NCBI RefSeq assembly: GCF_027497495.1
Contig: NZ_CP114205.1
Coordinates: 620,001 to 684,000 of the forward strand
Direction of reading: 5' to 3'
Source of the DNA: Streptomyces tubercidicus
GTDB lineage: Bacteria; Actinomycetota; Actinomycetes; Streptomycetales; Streptomycetaceae
DNA length: 64,000 bases
The translations under genes and the position numbers were made by a program. Numbering within the stretch: position 1 is the stretch's first letter; every line of letters starts with the position of its first letter. Of the stretch, positions 1 to 8,492 are shown piece by piece. The notes beneath the pieces are model-generated. The model had not been told where the DNA came from. It saw only the letters and a list, made by a program, of their open reading frames with translations, and did no database searches.

Positions 1-16
1 GGTGACGTGCGCGGGT

Positions 17-48
17 CCGGCCGGCCCGGTGTGCGCCGGGCCGGCCGG
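17..48 (-). terminator. Rho-independent-like hairpin ending the MFS/S9/peptide operon
   Basis: A perfect 13-bp inverted repeat (17-29 with 36-48) encloses a 6-nt loop and begins 7 nt after the stop codon of the 39-residue peptide gene. There is no U-tract, as is common in streptomycetes. It implies that the short peptide is the last gene of its operon. Confidence 0.7.
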
Positions 49-54
49 GGAGGA

Positions 55-174
55 TCAGTCCTCCTCGGTTTCCTCGGCGTTACGGAACGGGACGGTCACC
101 GTGATGCCGATGCCCGGTCTGCGGTTTTCCTCGTCACCCGCGAGCGGGTCGTTGTGGATGATGTCCTTCTGCAT
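55..174 (-). CDS. 39-residue acidic peptide, possible exported or precursor peptide
   Basis: This short gene starts at ATG 174 behind a good ribosome binding site (AGAGGAG, 8 nt spacer), 37 nt after the S9 peptidase stop, and ends just before a strong hairpin. The product begins MQKDIIHNDP, contains GIGITVTVPF and ends NAEETEED. It has no Cys, Tyr or Trp, ten acidic residues, and prolines at 10, 20 and 29. There is no signal peptide. Its place behind an MFS transporter and a prolyl-oligopeptidase-like enzyme suggests a peptide that is trimmed and exported, such as a signal or a RiPP precursor. That is inference; I do not recognise the family. The Thr/Glu-rich tail would also suit a graspetide-type core, but no ATP-grasp gene is adjacent inside the window. 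Confidence 0.6.
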   Translation of the reverse strand: MQKDIIHNDPLAGDEENRRPGIGITVTVPFRNAEETEED

Positions 175-211
175 GGCTGCTGCTCCTCTTCTGCCGATTG
201 CGGAACGGTTC

Positions 212-2068
212 TTACGAGCCGGGGGTACCGGACGGGCCGGTGCCTCCGGAGACCCCGTCCACCGAGGGACGGGGGGTTCGGTGGGCCGCGGGAGCGCGGC
301 GCAGATGCTGGTCCAGAAAGCCCATGGCCCGGTGCAGTACGGCCACGTGATGGGCGCCGGTGTAGCCGTCGTGGCCGGTCTCCAGCCACATCGACTCGGG
401 TGCCGTACCCGCCTGCCGCAGTGCCCCGAGGTAGCTCCGTACCTGGCCGGGCGGGCATTTGGCGTCGAGGGTGGCGGCGATCACCAGCAGCGGGGCGCGG
501 ACGTCGGCCGCGTAGTGGAGGGGTGAGCTGCGGGCGTAGCGCTCGGGCACGGTGTCCGGTGTGCCGCCGAACAGCCGCTCGTCCAGGGCACGCAGGGCGG
601 GGGTGCCGGTGCGGTAGGCAGCCGCGCAGTCGGCGACCGGTTTGACGGCGACGCCCGCCTGCCAGAGGTCCGGCCGGGTGCCGAGCGCGAGCAGCGCCAG
701 GTAGCCGCCCCAGGAGGTGCCCCACAGGCCGATCGCGTCCGCTCGGGCCAGGCCGCGGCGGAGCAGATCGGTACGGACCGCGACGAGGTCGGCGACCTGG
801 GTGAGCCCGACGCCCGCACCGTACGCGGCGCGCCAGCGGGGCCCGTAACCGGTGGAGCCGCGGTAGTTGACCCGGGCGACCGCGAATCCGGAGGCGACCA
901 GGGAGTGCACCTCCGGGTCGTAGGCGTCACGGTCGTGGTCGGCGGGGCCGCCGTGCACCAGGAACACCAGTGGGGGCCGTCGTCCGGTCACCGGTTCCGG
1001 TTCGCTGAGCAGGGTGTGTACGGGCCCGTCCGGGCCGGGCGTCCACAGTTCGCGGTGCCGGCCGGGTGCGGGGGCGGGCAGGGTGGCGAGTTCGGGGAGC
1101 CGGGTGCCGGCGGTGGAGTGCATCCGGGGCGGGGTGGCGGTGTCGGTCCAGAGGTAGTGCACGTCGTCGCCCGGGTGCGGGGCGGCGTCGAGCAGGGTGC
1201 CGGGCGGGGTGGGTAACGGGGTCAGGGTGTGACGGTCGAGGTCGGCCGTGGCGAGGGTGGAGCGGCCGTGGCGGTCCTGGCGGACGAGGGTGCGGCGTCC
1301 CGTGGGGTACCAGCGGGCGGTGATCTCGGTTTCGAAGCGGCACCAGTCCTGGGGCAGCAGCCCGCTGCCGGGCCGCCAAGTCGCCAGCCGGTAGCCGTCG
1401 TTGTGCTCCTGGACCAGCAGCAGCTCGGTGCCGGACGGGGACGGCGCGAAGCCGAGCGCCCAGAGCCGGCCGCGGTGTCCGGAGAGCTGGTCGAGCACCG
1501 ACCCGGAGCAGGTGACGAGCGTGACCGCGCGGTCGGAACCGGCCGCCCCGGACAGTGCCAGCAGCCCGCCCGAGGGCGAGATGCCGGTGAGCAGCGCCTG
1601 CCCGCCGACGGTCCACACCTGCCGGGCCGGACCGCCCGGTCTCCCCAGATGGACGGTCATTCCGCTGCCGTCCCCGAGGCCGATGGCCACGGTCCCGGCA
1701 TCGCTGACGGCGAGACCGTGCGGGAGCCCCGGCGGCAGACCGGTCAGGCCCGGCTGCCGCGCTCCACCCTCGAAGTCCTGGAAGTACCACTGCCCGCGGC
1801 CGCGACGGTCCTCCGCGAACCACCACACCCGGGCATCGGCGTCGAGGGCGCAGTGCAGGGTGCCGTACGGGCTGTCGGTGACCTGGCGTGCGGTGCCGGT
1901 GGCGGCGTTCCAGGTGAAGATCTCACAGCGGCCGTCGGCGTCCGCGGCCAGCGCCATCCGGTCCGGGTCGCGTGGGCAGACCTCCGGGAGCGCCGGGTGG
2001 TAGACGCGGAAGCCGGTGCTGACGGGCGGCAGCGCGTGGGCGGCGGGCTGCGCCGCGGTCGTGCTCAT
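212..2068 (-). CDS. S9 family (prolyl oligopeptidase-like) serine peptidase
   Basis: A 618-residue cytoplasmic-type peptidase with no signal peptide. The N-terminal part (about 20-345) is a propeller-like region. The C-terminal alpha/beta-hydrolase domain carries the nucleophile motif GTSWGGY (Ser452), the acid in ATLDAKCPP (Asp535) and the base in ETGHDGYTG (His566), plus the oxyanion-region HGGP at 372-375. S9 enzymes cleave short peptides, often after Pro or basic residues. The start ATG overlaps the stop of the MFS gene by ATGA, so the two are translationally coupled, and a 39-residue peptide gene follows 37 nt downstream. The context suggests processing of that peptide or of something exported with it. 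Family assignment is firm; substrate is inferred. Confidence 0.9.
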   Translation of the reverse strand: MSTTAAQPAAHALPPVSTGFRVYHPALPEVCPRDPDRMALAADADGRCEIFTWNAATGTARQVTDSPYGTLHCALDADARVWWFAEDRRGRGQWYFQDFEGGARQPGLTGLPPGLPHGLAVSDAGTVAIGLGDGSGMTVHLGRPGGPARQVWTVGGQALLTGISPSGGLLALSGAAGSDRAVTLVTCSGSVLDQLSGHRGRLWALGFAPSPSGTELLLVQEHNDGYRLATWRPGSGLLPQDWCRFETEITARWYPTGRRTLVRQDRHGRSTLATADLDRHTLTPLPTPPGTLLDAAPHPGDDVHYLWTDTATPPRMHSTAGTRLPELATLPAPAPGRHRELWTPGPDGPVHTLLSEPEPVTGRRPPLVFLVHGGPADHDRDAYDPEVHSLVASGFAVARVNYRGSTGYGPRWRAAYGAGVGLTQVADLVAVRTDLLRRGLARADAIGLWGTSWGGYLALLALGTRPDLWQAGVAVKPVADCAAAYRTGTPALRALDERLFGGTPDTVPERYARSSPLHYAADVRAPLLVIAATLDAKCPPGQVRSYLGALRQAGTAPESMWLETGHDGYTGAHHVAVLHRAMGFLDQHLRRAPAAHRTPRPSVDGVSGGTGPSGTPGS

Positions 2069-3432
2069 ACGGGCTCCGAATCGGGGTGGGGCGGGAGGTC
2101 GGAAGCGGTGAGGGGCGAGGGTTCCGGAGCGACGCGGGGCACGGGCTCCGAGTCGGGGTGGCGTACGGGCTCCGAAGCGCCGCGGCGGCTGTCGGCCGGT
2201 GCCACGAAGGTCGTATGGAGTGCGAGTACGGCCAGCAGGGCGGCGCAGCCCGTGAGGGTGGCGGCGGCCCCGGCCCGGTCGGCCGACAGCCCGGCCAGGG
2301 CGGGCGCCAGGGCCGCGGCCGCGCCCGACACGGTGGCCAGCACGGTGCCGGTGCGGGCCTGGAGCCCCGGTGGCACGACCTGGATGATCCGGGCCTGCAG
2401 CGCCACGGTCGCCACCGGCGTCAGCAGACACAGCAGACCGAACAGCACCCCGAAGTGCCAGGCGTCACGGGCCATCGGCAGGGCCGCGGCAGGCGGCACC
2501 ATCAGCCAGGAGACCGTCACCAGCACCCGGCCCGCGGAGCGCCGTCCGGCGATCCGGGGTGCCGCGAGGGCACCGACCAGCCCGGCCGCCCCGGCGAGCG
2601 CGAGCACCAGCCCCAGCGGTGCCGCGCCCCGGCCATCGCGCTGAAGGGCGAAGACCGTCGTGTAATACAGCGCGACGAGCAGGGCGTTGACGGCCGAGAT
2701 CCACAGAAGCGCCAGCCGAAGGAAGGGTTCGCGGCGGATCAGCGTCAGACCGGCCCCGGCCTCGGCGGCCCGGGATCGCACACCGCGCCGCACCGTATCG
2801 GTCGGCGGACGCTGGGCAGGGTGCGGGACGAGGCGGGAGCGCATGGCGACGATGCAGCCCGCCGCGATGGCGTAGGAGAGGGCGTCCGCGAGGAACGGCA
2901 GCCAGCGTTCGGCCTGGAAGAGCAGCCCGCCGAGCGCGGGCCCGAGCACCAGCGCGCCCCGCTCCCCCGCCTGTAATCGGGACAGGACGCGCCGGTACTC
3001 CGCGGGCGGGCACACCAGGGCGACGGTGCCGAGCGCCGCCGCCTCGTAACAGGAGGTGGCGCACCGCTCCACGAGCACGGCGGCGATGAGCACGGCCAAC
3101 GGGACCGGGCCCGCCGCGACCGCGACGGTGACACCGGCCATCGCGGCGGCGGAGACCAGTGCGGAGCCCACCATCAGCTGCTTGCGCGCCCCGCGGTCGG
3201 CGGGGACGGCGGCGAGCGGTCCGAGCAGCAGCGTCGCGACCGCGGAGAGTCCGGCGAGCGCACCGACCTCGGCGGGTGACCGGCCGAGGGTCAGGAGCAG
3301 CAGCGGCAGGACGAGCCCGGATGTCTGGCTGCCGAGGGCGTCGCAGCTGCCCGCCCACCAGAACAGCCGGAGGTCACGGCGGACATGGGGCAGCGGAGCG
3401 GCCGCTGCCACCGCCGGCACGGTCCCGGTCAT
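2065..3432 (-). CDS. MFS transporter, probable exporter
   Basis: About 455 residues with twelve hydrophobic segments and the inter-helix motif around GPLAAVPADRGARKQ that is typical of the major facilitator superfamily. The C-terminal 50 residues are a hydrophilic tail with repeated SEPV-type stretches (SEPVRHPDSEPV, then PHPDSEPV). The chosen ATG is preceded by only a weak Shine-Dalgarno; upstream in-frame GTG codons would extend the protein by about 25 or more non-conserved residues. It is the first gene of a three-gene operon with an S9 peptidase (ATGA overlap) and a short peptide, which fits efflux of a small molecule or peptide. Confidence 0.85.
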   Translation of the reverse strand: MTGTVPAVAAAAPLPHVRRDLRLFWWAGSCDALGSQTSGLVLPLLLLTLGRSPAEVGALAGLSAVATLLLGPLAAVPADRGARKQLMVGSALVSAAAMAGVTVAVAAGPVPLAVLIAAVLVERCATSCYEAAALGTVALVCPPAEYRRVLSRLQAGERGALVLGPALGGLLFQAERWLPFLADALSYAIAAGCIVAMRSRLVPHPAQRPPTDTVRRGVRSRAAEAGAGLTLIRREPFLRLALLWISAVNALLVALYYTTVFALQRDGRGAAPLGLVLALAGAAGLVGALAAPRIAGRRSAGRVLVTVSWLMVPPAAALPMARDAWHFGVLFGLLCLLTPVATVALQARIIQVVPPGLQARTGTVLATVSGAAAALAPALAGLSADRAGAAATLTGCAALLAVLALHTTFVAPADSRRGASEPVRHPDSEPVPRVAPEPSPLTASDLPPHPDSEPV

Positions 3433-3782
3433 CAGGGGCGGCCCGGGGCCGGTCTCACGGAGGAGCAGCGCGCTAAGCCGCAGGGCGCGCCGTCTGCCGG
3501 GGATGCCGCTGACCGTTCCATGCCAAGCCACCTCACGTGGGTGGGCAGACCGTGAAGATCGCCTCACCAATAGGTCAACTTGCGGAGGAAATGTGCCCGA
3601 ATCGTGCCGGAGCTTAGCCAGATAGTGACGTGGGCCACAAGATGTGGGTCGGGAACACTTTCGAACGGAATGTCGGGGCCGGCCGGGCGGCCCGGTGCCA
3701 GGGCGTACCCGGCGCACCGCCACACATCAACGGCCGCCCCGGACCGGTTCACCCTCTTGGAGCTTGCGCCGAACGAGCGGCC
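3433..3782. other. 350-bp intergenic region with no supported gene
   Basis: It lies between the DUF2267 gene and the MFS operon, both on the minus strand, and must hold the promoter of the MFS/S9/peptide operon. Open frames here lack ribosome binding sites and coding-like composition. It is somewhat more AT-rich than its surroundings around 3560-3660. Confidence 0.5.
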
Positions 3783-4160
3783 TCAGCGCGCGGTCTCCAC
3801 CAACTGCGCGTACTCCTTGCCGAGCTGCGACATGGCGTGCTCGAACTCCCGCCGGGAGACGGCCTCTTGGAGTGTGCCGAGGACCGCCCGCACCCCGCGG
3901 TCGGCTTCCGACGCGGACAGGCCGGTGCGCCCACGCACCCTGCGGATCGACTCATCCGCTCCGAAGATCTGCATCTCGCCCCGCTCCCGTTGGAGCGAGA
4001 CACGCAGCGGCTCGGGAAGTTCGCGGGCAATGTCGCGGGCTTCGCCGTAGCTCAGACGAAGGGCGAGCGTTTCGAGAGTGGCGCGGGTCAGATCGGCCGC
4101 TTCCTGCCGCGAGAGCCTCGCGCGTTCCGCCACTGCCCGGAAGAACTCCTTGTCGTCCAT
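3783..4160 (-). CDS. DUF2267 domain protein
   Basis: A 125-residue all-helical, highly charged protein starting MDDKEFFRAVAERARL, matching DUF2267. The family is common in actinobacteria, has unknown function and is often linked to stress genes. ATG 4160 is preferred over the in-frame GTG at 4172 because GGAGG sits 5 nt upstream of the ATG. The gene stands alone: a hairpin at 4294-4328 separates it from the Rieske gene upstream, and 350 bp follow before the next gene. No membrane segment or signal peptide is visible. Confidence 0.8.
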   Translation of the reverse strand: MDDKEFFRAVAERARLSRQEAADLTRATLETLALRLSYGEARDIARELPEPLRVSLQRERGEMQIFGADESIRRVRGRTGLSASEADRGVRAVLGTLQEAVSRREFEHAMSQLGKEYAQLVETAR

Positions 4161-4293
4161 GCGAGCCTCCACATCGGAATCGAGGGATGAACGAGGGAGG
4201 CAACCTCACTCACCACCTTGCCACGATCCCCCGCCCACCGTCGGCCCACCACCCGCTGCACCCGCCCGCCCACCGATCGTCACCCGGCCGGAA

Positions 4294-4328
4294 GGCGTCT
4301 GACCTGGGGCGATGCCAGGTCAGACGCC
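4294..4328 (-). terminator. 14-bp hairpin downstream of the Rieske oxygenase gene
   Basis: Perfect inverted repeat 4294-4307 / 4315-4328 with a 7-nt loop, 43 nt beyond the Rieske stop codon and before the DUF2267 gene. It probably ends the P450/Rieske transcript. Confidence 0.7.
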
Positions 4329-4370
4329 CTCTGCGCGAGCCGGGTCCTCCCCCACCACAAACCGGGCCGG

Positions 4371-5576
4371 TCAGCCCGACCCGCGTGATCCCGCGTCCGA
4401 GCCGACCCCGGCCCGCACCGTGCCATCGCACCAAGCCGCAGCACCGCAGAGAGCGGTTTCGGGGCGGATAGGCACTCCATTGGTACGCAACACATCGCGG
4501 ACATCGAGGATCAGCGGGAAGACCTCCTGGTTCCAGTCCTCGCCCTGCTCGTCCCAGGCCCGCTGCTCCGCCTCGACCGCCATCCGGTCCTCGGCGAACA
4601 CCCGCTCCGTGAAGCGCCGGATGAGCGGCCAGGCGAGATGGAGGGCTCCCGGGATCGGCGGCTTCGCGATCATGAGCAGGCCATAGGCGTGGTTCGTGCG
4701 CTGCTCCGCGTCCTCCGGCACGTAGGCCGCCCAGAGGGAGAACGACGGGAGGTCGGATTTCTCGGGGACCGCCTGAAGGGTCTGATAGGGGTACTCGGTA
4801 CGGACGGTGATGACGTCCGGCGTATCACCTCCGCCGAAGCCCTCACCGGACAGCAGACCGGCGCCGCGGTCCTTCTTTCCACCGGCGGAAACGAACAGAT
4901 ACCGGGCCTCCACGAATTCCGGACCGGTTTCGTAGCCCAGCAGCTTGGGCTGGATCTTGCCGAGGACTCCTCGGTGCAGGAACTGGTGATTCATATCCAG
5001 CAGATTTTCGTGCATGAAGGAGTAGTGGCAGTGCACCGTGCGCGAAAACACCATGGTCTTGTGCTTGGCCGAATCGTATTCCGGCAGCTCGGGCAGCGGC
5101 GTCGTGGCCGCCTTCTCCGGATCACCCGGAAAGACGAACACCAGGCCGTACACTTCGCGGACCGGATAGCTGCGTACTCCACGCGGCGGCCGGTCGGTCC
5201 CCTTGGGCAGATACGGGATCTGTGAGATCCGGCCGTTCCCCCGGTAGGCCCAGGCGTGGTAGCAGCAGCGCAGCGTCTCACCTTCCACGACGCCCATGCT
5301 CAGCGGCACCTGGCGGTGGGCGCACCGGTCCTCCAAGGCGAAGACCGCACCGCTCTCGCCGCGATAGAGCGCGATCCGCTCCCCCGCGAAGACGGTGGCG
5401 AAGGTCTTTCCCTTCGGCACATTTCCGGATACCGCGACCGGGTACCAGAAATTCGGGTTGATTCCCGTACGCCGAAGGTCGGCCGTCGCTCCGGGACGGT
5501 TTTCACGCCGGTGGACCGGGCCACCGGCCACCCCGGCCGCAATGGTCCCGTCTCTTGCAGGCTGAGCCTCGGTCAT
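4371..5576 (-). CDS. Rieske [2Fe-2S] non-heme iron oxygenase
   Basis: A 401-residue ring-hydroxylating-type oxygenase alpha subunit. The Rieske cluster ligands are Cys85/His87 (RCAHRQ) and Cys104/His107 (CCYHAW). The mononuclear iron region ENLLDMNHQFLHRG at about 190-203 supplies the bridging Asp194 and the ligands His197 and His201. Such enzymes do hydroxylation, demethylation or oxidative cyclisation and need a ferredoxin and reductase, neither of which is adjacent. The last 30 or so residues are low-complexity. The P450 gene lies 169 nt upstream on the same strand, so the pair may act on one substrate. The ribosome binding site GAGGAG precedes the ATG. Confidence 0.9.
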   Translation of the reverse strand: MTEAQPARDGTIAAGVAGGPVHRRENRPGATADLRRTGINPNFWYPVAVSGNVPKGKTFATVFAGERIALYRGESGAVFALEDRCAHRQVPLSMGVVEGETLRCCYHAWAYRGNGRISQIPYLPKGTDRPPRGVRSYPVREVYGLVFVFPGDPEKAATTPLPELPEYDSAKHKTMVFSRTVHCHYSFMHENLLDMNHQFLHRGVLGKIQPKLLGYETGPEFVEARYLFVSAGGKKDRGAGLLSGEGFGGGDTPDVITVRTEYPYQTLQAVPEKSDLPSFSLWAAYVPEDAEQRTNHAYGLLMIAKPPIPGALHLAWPLIRRFTERVFAEDRMAVEAEQRAWDEQGEDWNQEVFPLILDVRDVLRTNGVPIRPETALCGAAAWCDGTVRAGVGSDAGSRGSG

Positions 5577-5745
5577 ACGTTTCTCCTCGCACGCAGGTCA
5601 GTGATACGGAACGGGGAGAACATGGGCTGTCCGGCGGGCAGTGCGCCGTATCGGTTCTCCGCGATCACCTTGTGCGTTTCCCCCGGCAGGGCGGCAATCA
5701 GGCTCGCCCCGGAGGGTGACTAGGCCATTTGACACTGGCCGGCTG

Positions 5746-6951
5746 TCACGACCAGCGGATCGGGAGTTGCCGCGGGCCGCGGAGCAGTGCGCCGAGACGC
5801 CAGCTCAGGTCGGCCGGGTGGGCGTCCAACTCCAGCTTCGGGCAGCGTTCCAGGAGTGTGCGTACCGCGATCCGGGCCTCCAGGCGGGCGAGCGGGGCAC
5901 CGAGGCAGAAGTGGATGCCGTGGCCGAAGGCCACATGGCCGCGGGCGTCGCGGGTGATGTCGAAGCGCTCGGGGTCGTCGAAGCGGAGGGGGTCGCGTCC
6001 CGAGTCGGCGATCACGGGGAGCACGACCTCGCCGCCGCCGGGGATGACCGTGCCCGCGATATCGGTCGGTTCGAGGGTGAAACGGAAGGTGGAGGTCTCC
6101 AGCGGTCCGTCGTAGCGCAGCATCTCCTCGACCGCGCCGTCGATGAGGGACAGATCGGCGCGCAGGGCGGCGAGTTGGTCAGGATGGGTGAGCAGCGCCA
6201 GGACGCCGTTCGCGATGAGGTTGCCGGTGGTTTCGTAGCCGGCGATCAGTAACAGCTGGGCCATGCCCAGGAGTTCCTCGTGGCTGAGCCGGTCGCCGTC
6301 CCCATCACTGACCGCGATCAGATCGCTCAGCAGGTCGTCGCCGGGGCGGGCGCGCTTGGTCTCCACCAGGTCGTCGAGGTAGCCGGTCATGGCCGCCAGG
6401 ACTTCTTTGGTCTGCGGTGTGGGGGCGCCGACCATCAGGATGTCGGTCCAGGTACGGAAGGTGTCCCGCTCCAGGAAGGGCACGCCCAGGAGCTCACAGA
6501 TGACGGTGATGGGGAGTGGGAAGGCCAGCGCCTCGACGAGGTCGGCGCGGCCGTCGGGGGCGGTGAGCATCGCCGTCAGGAGCTCATCGGTGATCTCCTG
6601 GACGCGCGGCGCGAGGGACGCCACCCGGCGCGCCGTGAAGGCACGGGCCACCAGGCCGCGCAGCCGGGTGTGTTGCGGTGCGTTGGCGCGGAGCATCGAC
6701 ACGCCGCTGGACACCGGCTGCATCGGCTGCGCGGACGAGGCATGCCGCCACTCCTTCGACAGCCGGGGGTCGCTGAGCGTCGCGCGCACCTCCTCGTAGC
6801 CGACGACCAGCCAGACGACCGTGCCGTCCGGGAGGCGCACCCGATGTACCGGTCCTCGCTCGCGCAGCCGCGCATACACCTCGAAGGGGTCACGGACGAA
6901 GTCCTCGCCCATTGACGCCAGTTCCACTGTCCCCATCGGTTCGGTTGTCAT
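5746..6951 (-). CDS. Cytochrome P450
   Basis: A 401-residue class I bacterial P450. Visible hallmarks are the I-helix AGYETT (237-242), the ExxR motif at Glu276/Arg279 and the haem loop FGHGIHFCLG with Cys349. Length and sequence style suit the CYP105/CYP107-like actinobacterial groups that oxidise natural products or xenobiotics; the subfamily is not certain. ATG 6951 with GGAGACCGG just upstream is preferred over the upstream in-frame codon, which would add a poor-quality 30-residue extension. No ferredoxin gene sits next to it. A Rieske oxygenase follows on the same strand. Confidence 0.93.
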   Translation of the reverse strand: MTTEPMGTVELASMGEDFVRDPFEVYARLRERGPVHRVRLPDGTVVWLVVGYEEVRATLSDPRLSKEWRHASSAQPMQPVSSGVSMLRANAPQHTRLRGLVARAFTARRVASLAPRVQEITDELLTAMLTAPDGRADLVEALAFPLPITVICELLGVPFLERDTFRTWTDILMVGAPTPQTKEVLAAMTGYLDDLVETKRARPGDDLLSDLIAVSDGDGDRLSHEELLGMAQLLLIAGYETTGNLIANGVLALLTHPDQLAALRADLSLIDGAVEEMLRYDGPLETSTFRFTLEPTDIAGTVIPGGGEVVLPVIADSGRDPLRFDDPERFDITRDARGHVAFGHGIHFCLGAPLARLEARIAVRTLLERCPKLELDAHPADLSWRLGALLRGPRQLPIRWS

Positions 6952-7376
6952 CCGGTCTCCTGTCCGTGTCCGTGTCCGTCGTGACCTTGCCTCGGGACGA
7001 CTGGGTACGTACGGGGAAACCATCCCCGGCAGCGGAGCCACTAACCGTGTCCCGCAAGGGAGTTGGTGCTACGGCCACCCTCGAAGGCGACGCGGAGGCG
7101 CTTCCGTCCATCGCAGCGCAAGGGCCCCCTGGCACCGGCGCGGATGTCGCCATCCCTACCGGGCCAGGAGGCCCTCACCTCGTCGGAGTGCCACCCCGGG
7201 CGTGTCGTCCGTCACCCACCTGCCGGAAGGACACACCCGGGCCGCGGTTCGCCAGGACCGGAAGGGGACGGTCCGTGCCGAGGCGTGGGTGCGGTGGCAC
7301 TGCTCGCCGGGTCATCGCGGGAGCGGGCTCCCCCGGGCCACGGCCGCGCCGCGGGCGCCGGGGGAGGAACGGCCGC
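6952..7376. other. 425-bp intergenic region
   Basis: It holds the promoter region of the minus-strand P450 and the 3' flank of the IPT-repeat gene, including the hairpin at 7328-7366. No open frame here has a ribosome binding site or recognisable product. Confidence 0.5.
7328..7366 (-). terminator. Hairpin downstream of the IPT/TIG gene
   Basis: A 9-bp outer stem (ctcccccgg, 7328-7336, with its complement at 7358-7366) encloses a GC-rich interior that can pair further. It starts 11 nt after the stop codon of the IPT-repeat gene. Confidence 0.5.
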
Positions 7377-8492
7377 TCACACGTAGGTGTATCCGCCGGC
7401 GGCGGTCGTGCTGCCGGACAGCGTGGTGACCACGACGGGGACGTTGCCGAGCGGGCCGGCCGGGGTGAAGCCGATCAGGGCCGTACCCGAGGCATTGACC
7501 GAAACCCCGGTCGCCGCAACCCCGTTGAACGTCACCGACGCCCCGTTCAGATTGCTCCCGGTGATCACGAATGCCGTGCCGCCCGCGGTGCTGCCGGACG
7601 ACGGCGACAGCAGGGTCACCACCGGCAGGGGCGGCGCCGTGTAGGTGTACCCGCCGGCGACCGTGGCGCTGCCCGTCGGCGTGGTGACCACGACCGGGAC
7701 ATTGCCGAGCGCACCGGCCGGGGTGAAGCCGACCAGCGCCGTACCCGAGGCATTGACCGAAACCCCGGTCGCCGCAACCCCGTTGAACGTCACCGACGCC
7801 CCGCTGAGGTTGCTCCCGGTGATCACGAACGCGGTACCGCCCGTGGTGCTGCCCGACGACGGCGACAGCGAGGTGGCCACGGGCGGAGGCGCCGTGTAGG
7901 TGAATCCGCCGGCGACGACGGTGCTTCCGGCCGGGGTGGTGACCACGACCGGGACGTTGCCCGCGGGGCCGGGCGGCGTGGTGCCGGTGAGCACCGTGCC
8001 CGCGGCGTTGACGGAGACCCCGAGGGCGGCGACGCCGTTGAAGGTGACCGTGGCGCCGGTGAGGTTGGTGCCGATGAGGGCGAACGCGGTGCCGCCGGAC
8101 GTGGGCCCGGTGTTGGGTACGAGGGCGGTGACCGTCGGGCCGCCGGGCACGGTGGCCGTGTAGGTGTAGCTCACCGGGTTGGAGTTGCCCCAGGAGGTGA
8201 TGGCGATGACCTGGACGGTGCCCGCGGCGTGTGCCGGTGCGAGGACGGTGACCGAGTTGCCGGAGGGGTCCTGGGTGACGATGGTGGCGGGGACGCCGCC
8301 GAAGGTGACCTGGAGCGTGCCCTGCAGGCCCGACCCGGTCAGCAGGACGGTGTTTCCTCCGGTGGTCGGTCCGGAGGACGGAATGGCGTTGTAGAGTCTC
8401 GGATATCTGGGCCAGTTTCCCCCGCCCCCGTCCCCGCCGGGCCAGGAGCCCGGGGCCTGCGGATTTCCTTGCTGCTGTATGACTTCGGACAT
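7377..8492 (-). CDS. IPT/TIG repeat protein (four Ig-like repeats)
   Basis: 371 residues. A short Gly/Pro/Gln-rich head (1-30) is followed by four IPT/TIG immunoglobulin-like repeats of about 86 residues. Each opens with a pattern like LSPSSGSTTGGTAFVITG and ends in a GGYTY-type strand. There is no signal peptide or membrane anchor, so the protein is either cytoplasmic, part of an extracellular contractile or phage-like structure, or exported in a non-classical way; the sequence does not decide. The third and fourth repeats are nearly identical at DNA level (66 identical bases), a sign of recent duplication. GGGAG precedes the ATG. Function unknown. Confidence 0.85.
   Translation of the reverse strand: MSEVIQQQGNPQAPGSWPGGDGGGGNWPRYPRLYNAIPSSGPTTGGNTVLLTGSGLQGTLQVTFGGVPATIVTQDPSGNSVTVLAPAHAAGTVQVIAITSWGNSNPVSYTYTATVPGGPTVTALVPNTGPTSGGTAFALIGTNLTGATVTFNGVAALGVSVNAAGTVLTGTTPPGPAGNVPVVVTTPAGSTVVAGGFTYTAPPPVATSLSPSSGSTTGGTAFVITGSNLSGASVTFNGVAATGVSVNASGTALVGFTPAGALGNVPVVVTTPTGSATVAGGYTYTAPPLPVVTLLSPSSGSTAGGTAFVITGSNLNGASVTFNGVAATGVSVNASGTALIGFTPAGPLGNVPVVVTTLSGSTTAAGGYTYV
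7480..7803. repeat. 66-bp perfect direct repeat inside the IPT gene
   Basis: Positions 7480-7545 and 7738-7803 are identical, offset by 258 bp, exactly one 86-residue IPT repeat. It marks recent in-frame duplication and a site where slippage or recombination could change the repeat number. Confidence 0.9.

Noticed and set aside
55..174. Lanthipeptide or PQQ-type precursor for the 39-residue peptide
   Set aside because: It has no Cys for lanthionine rings and no Glu/Tyr pair of PqqA; no LanM/LanKC or radical SAM gene is present in the window.
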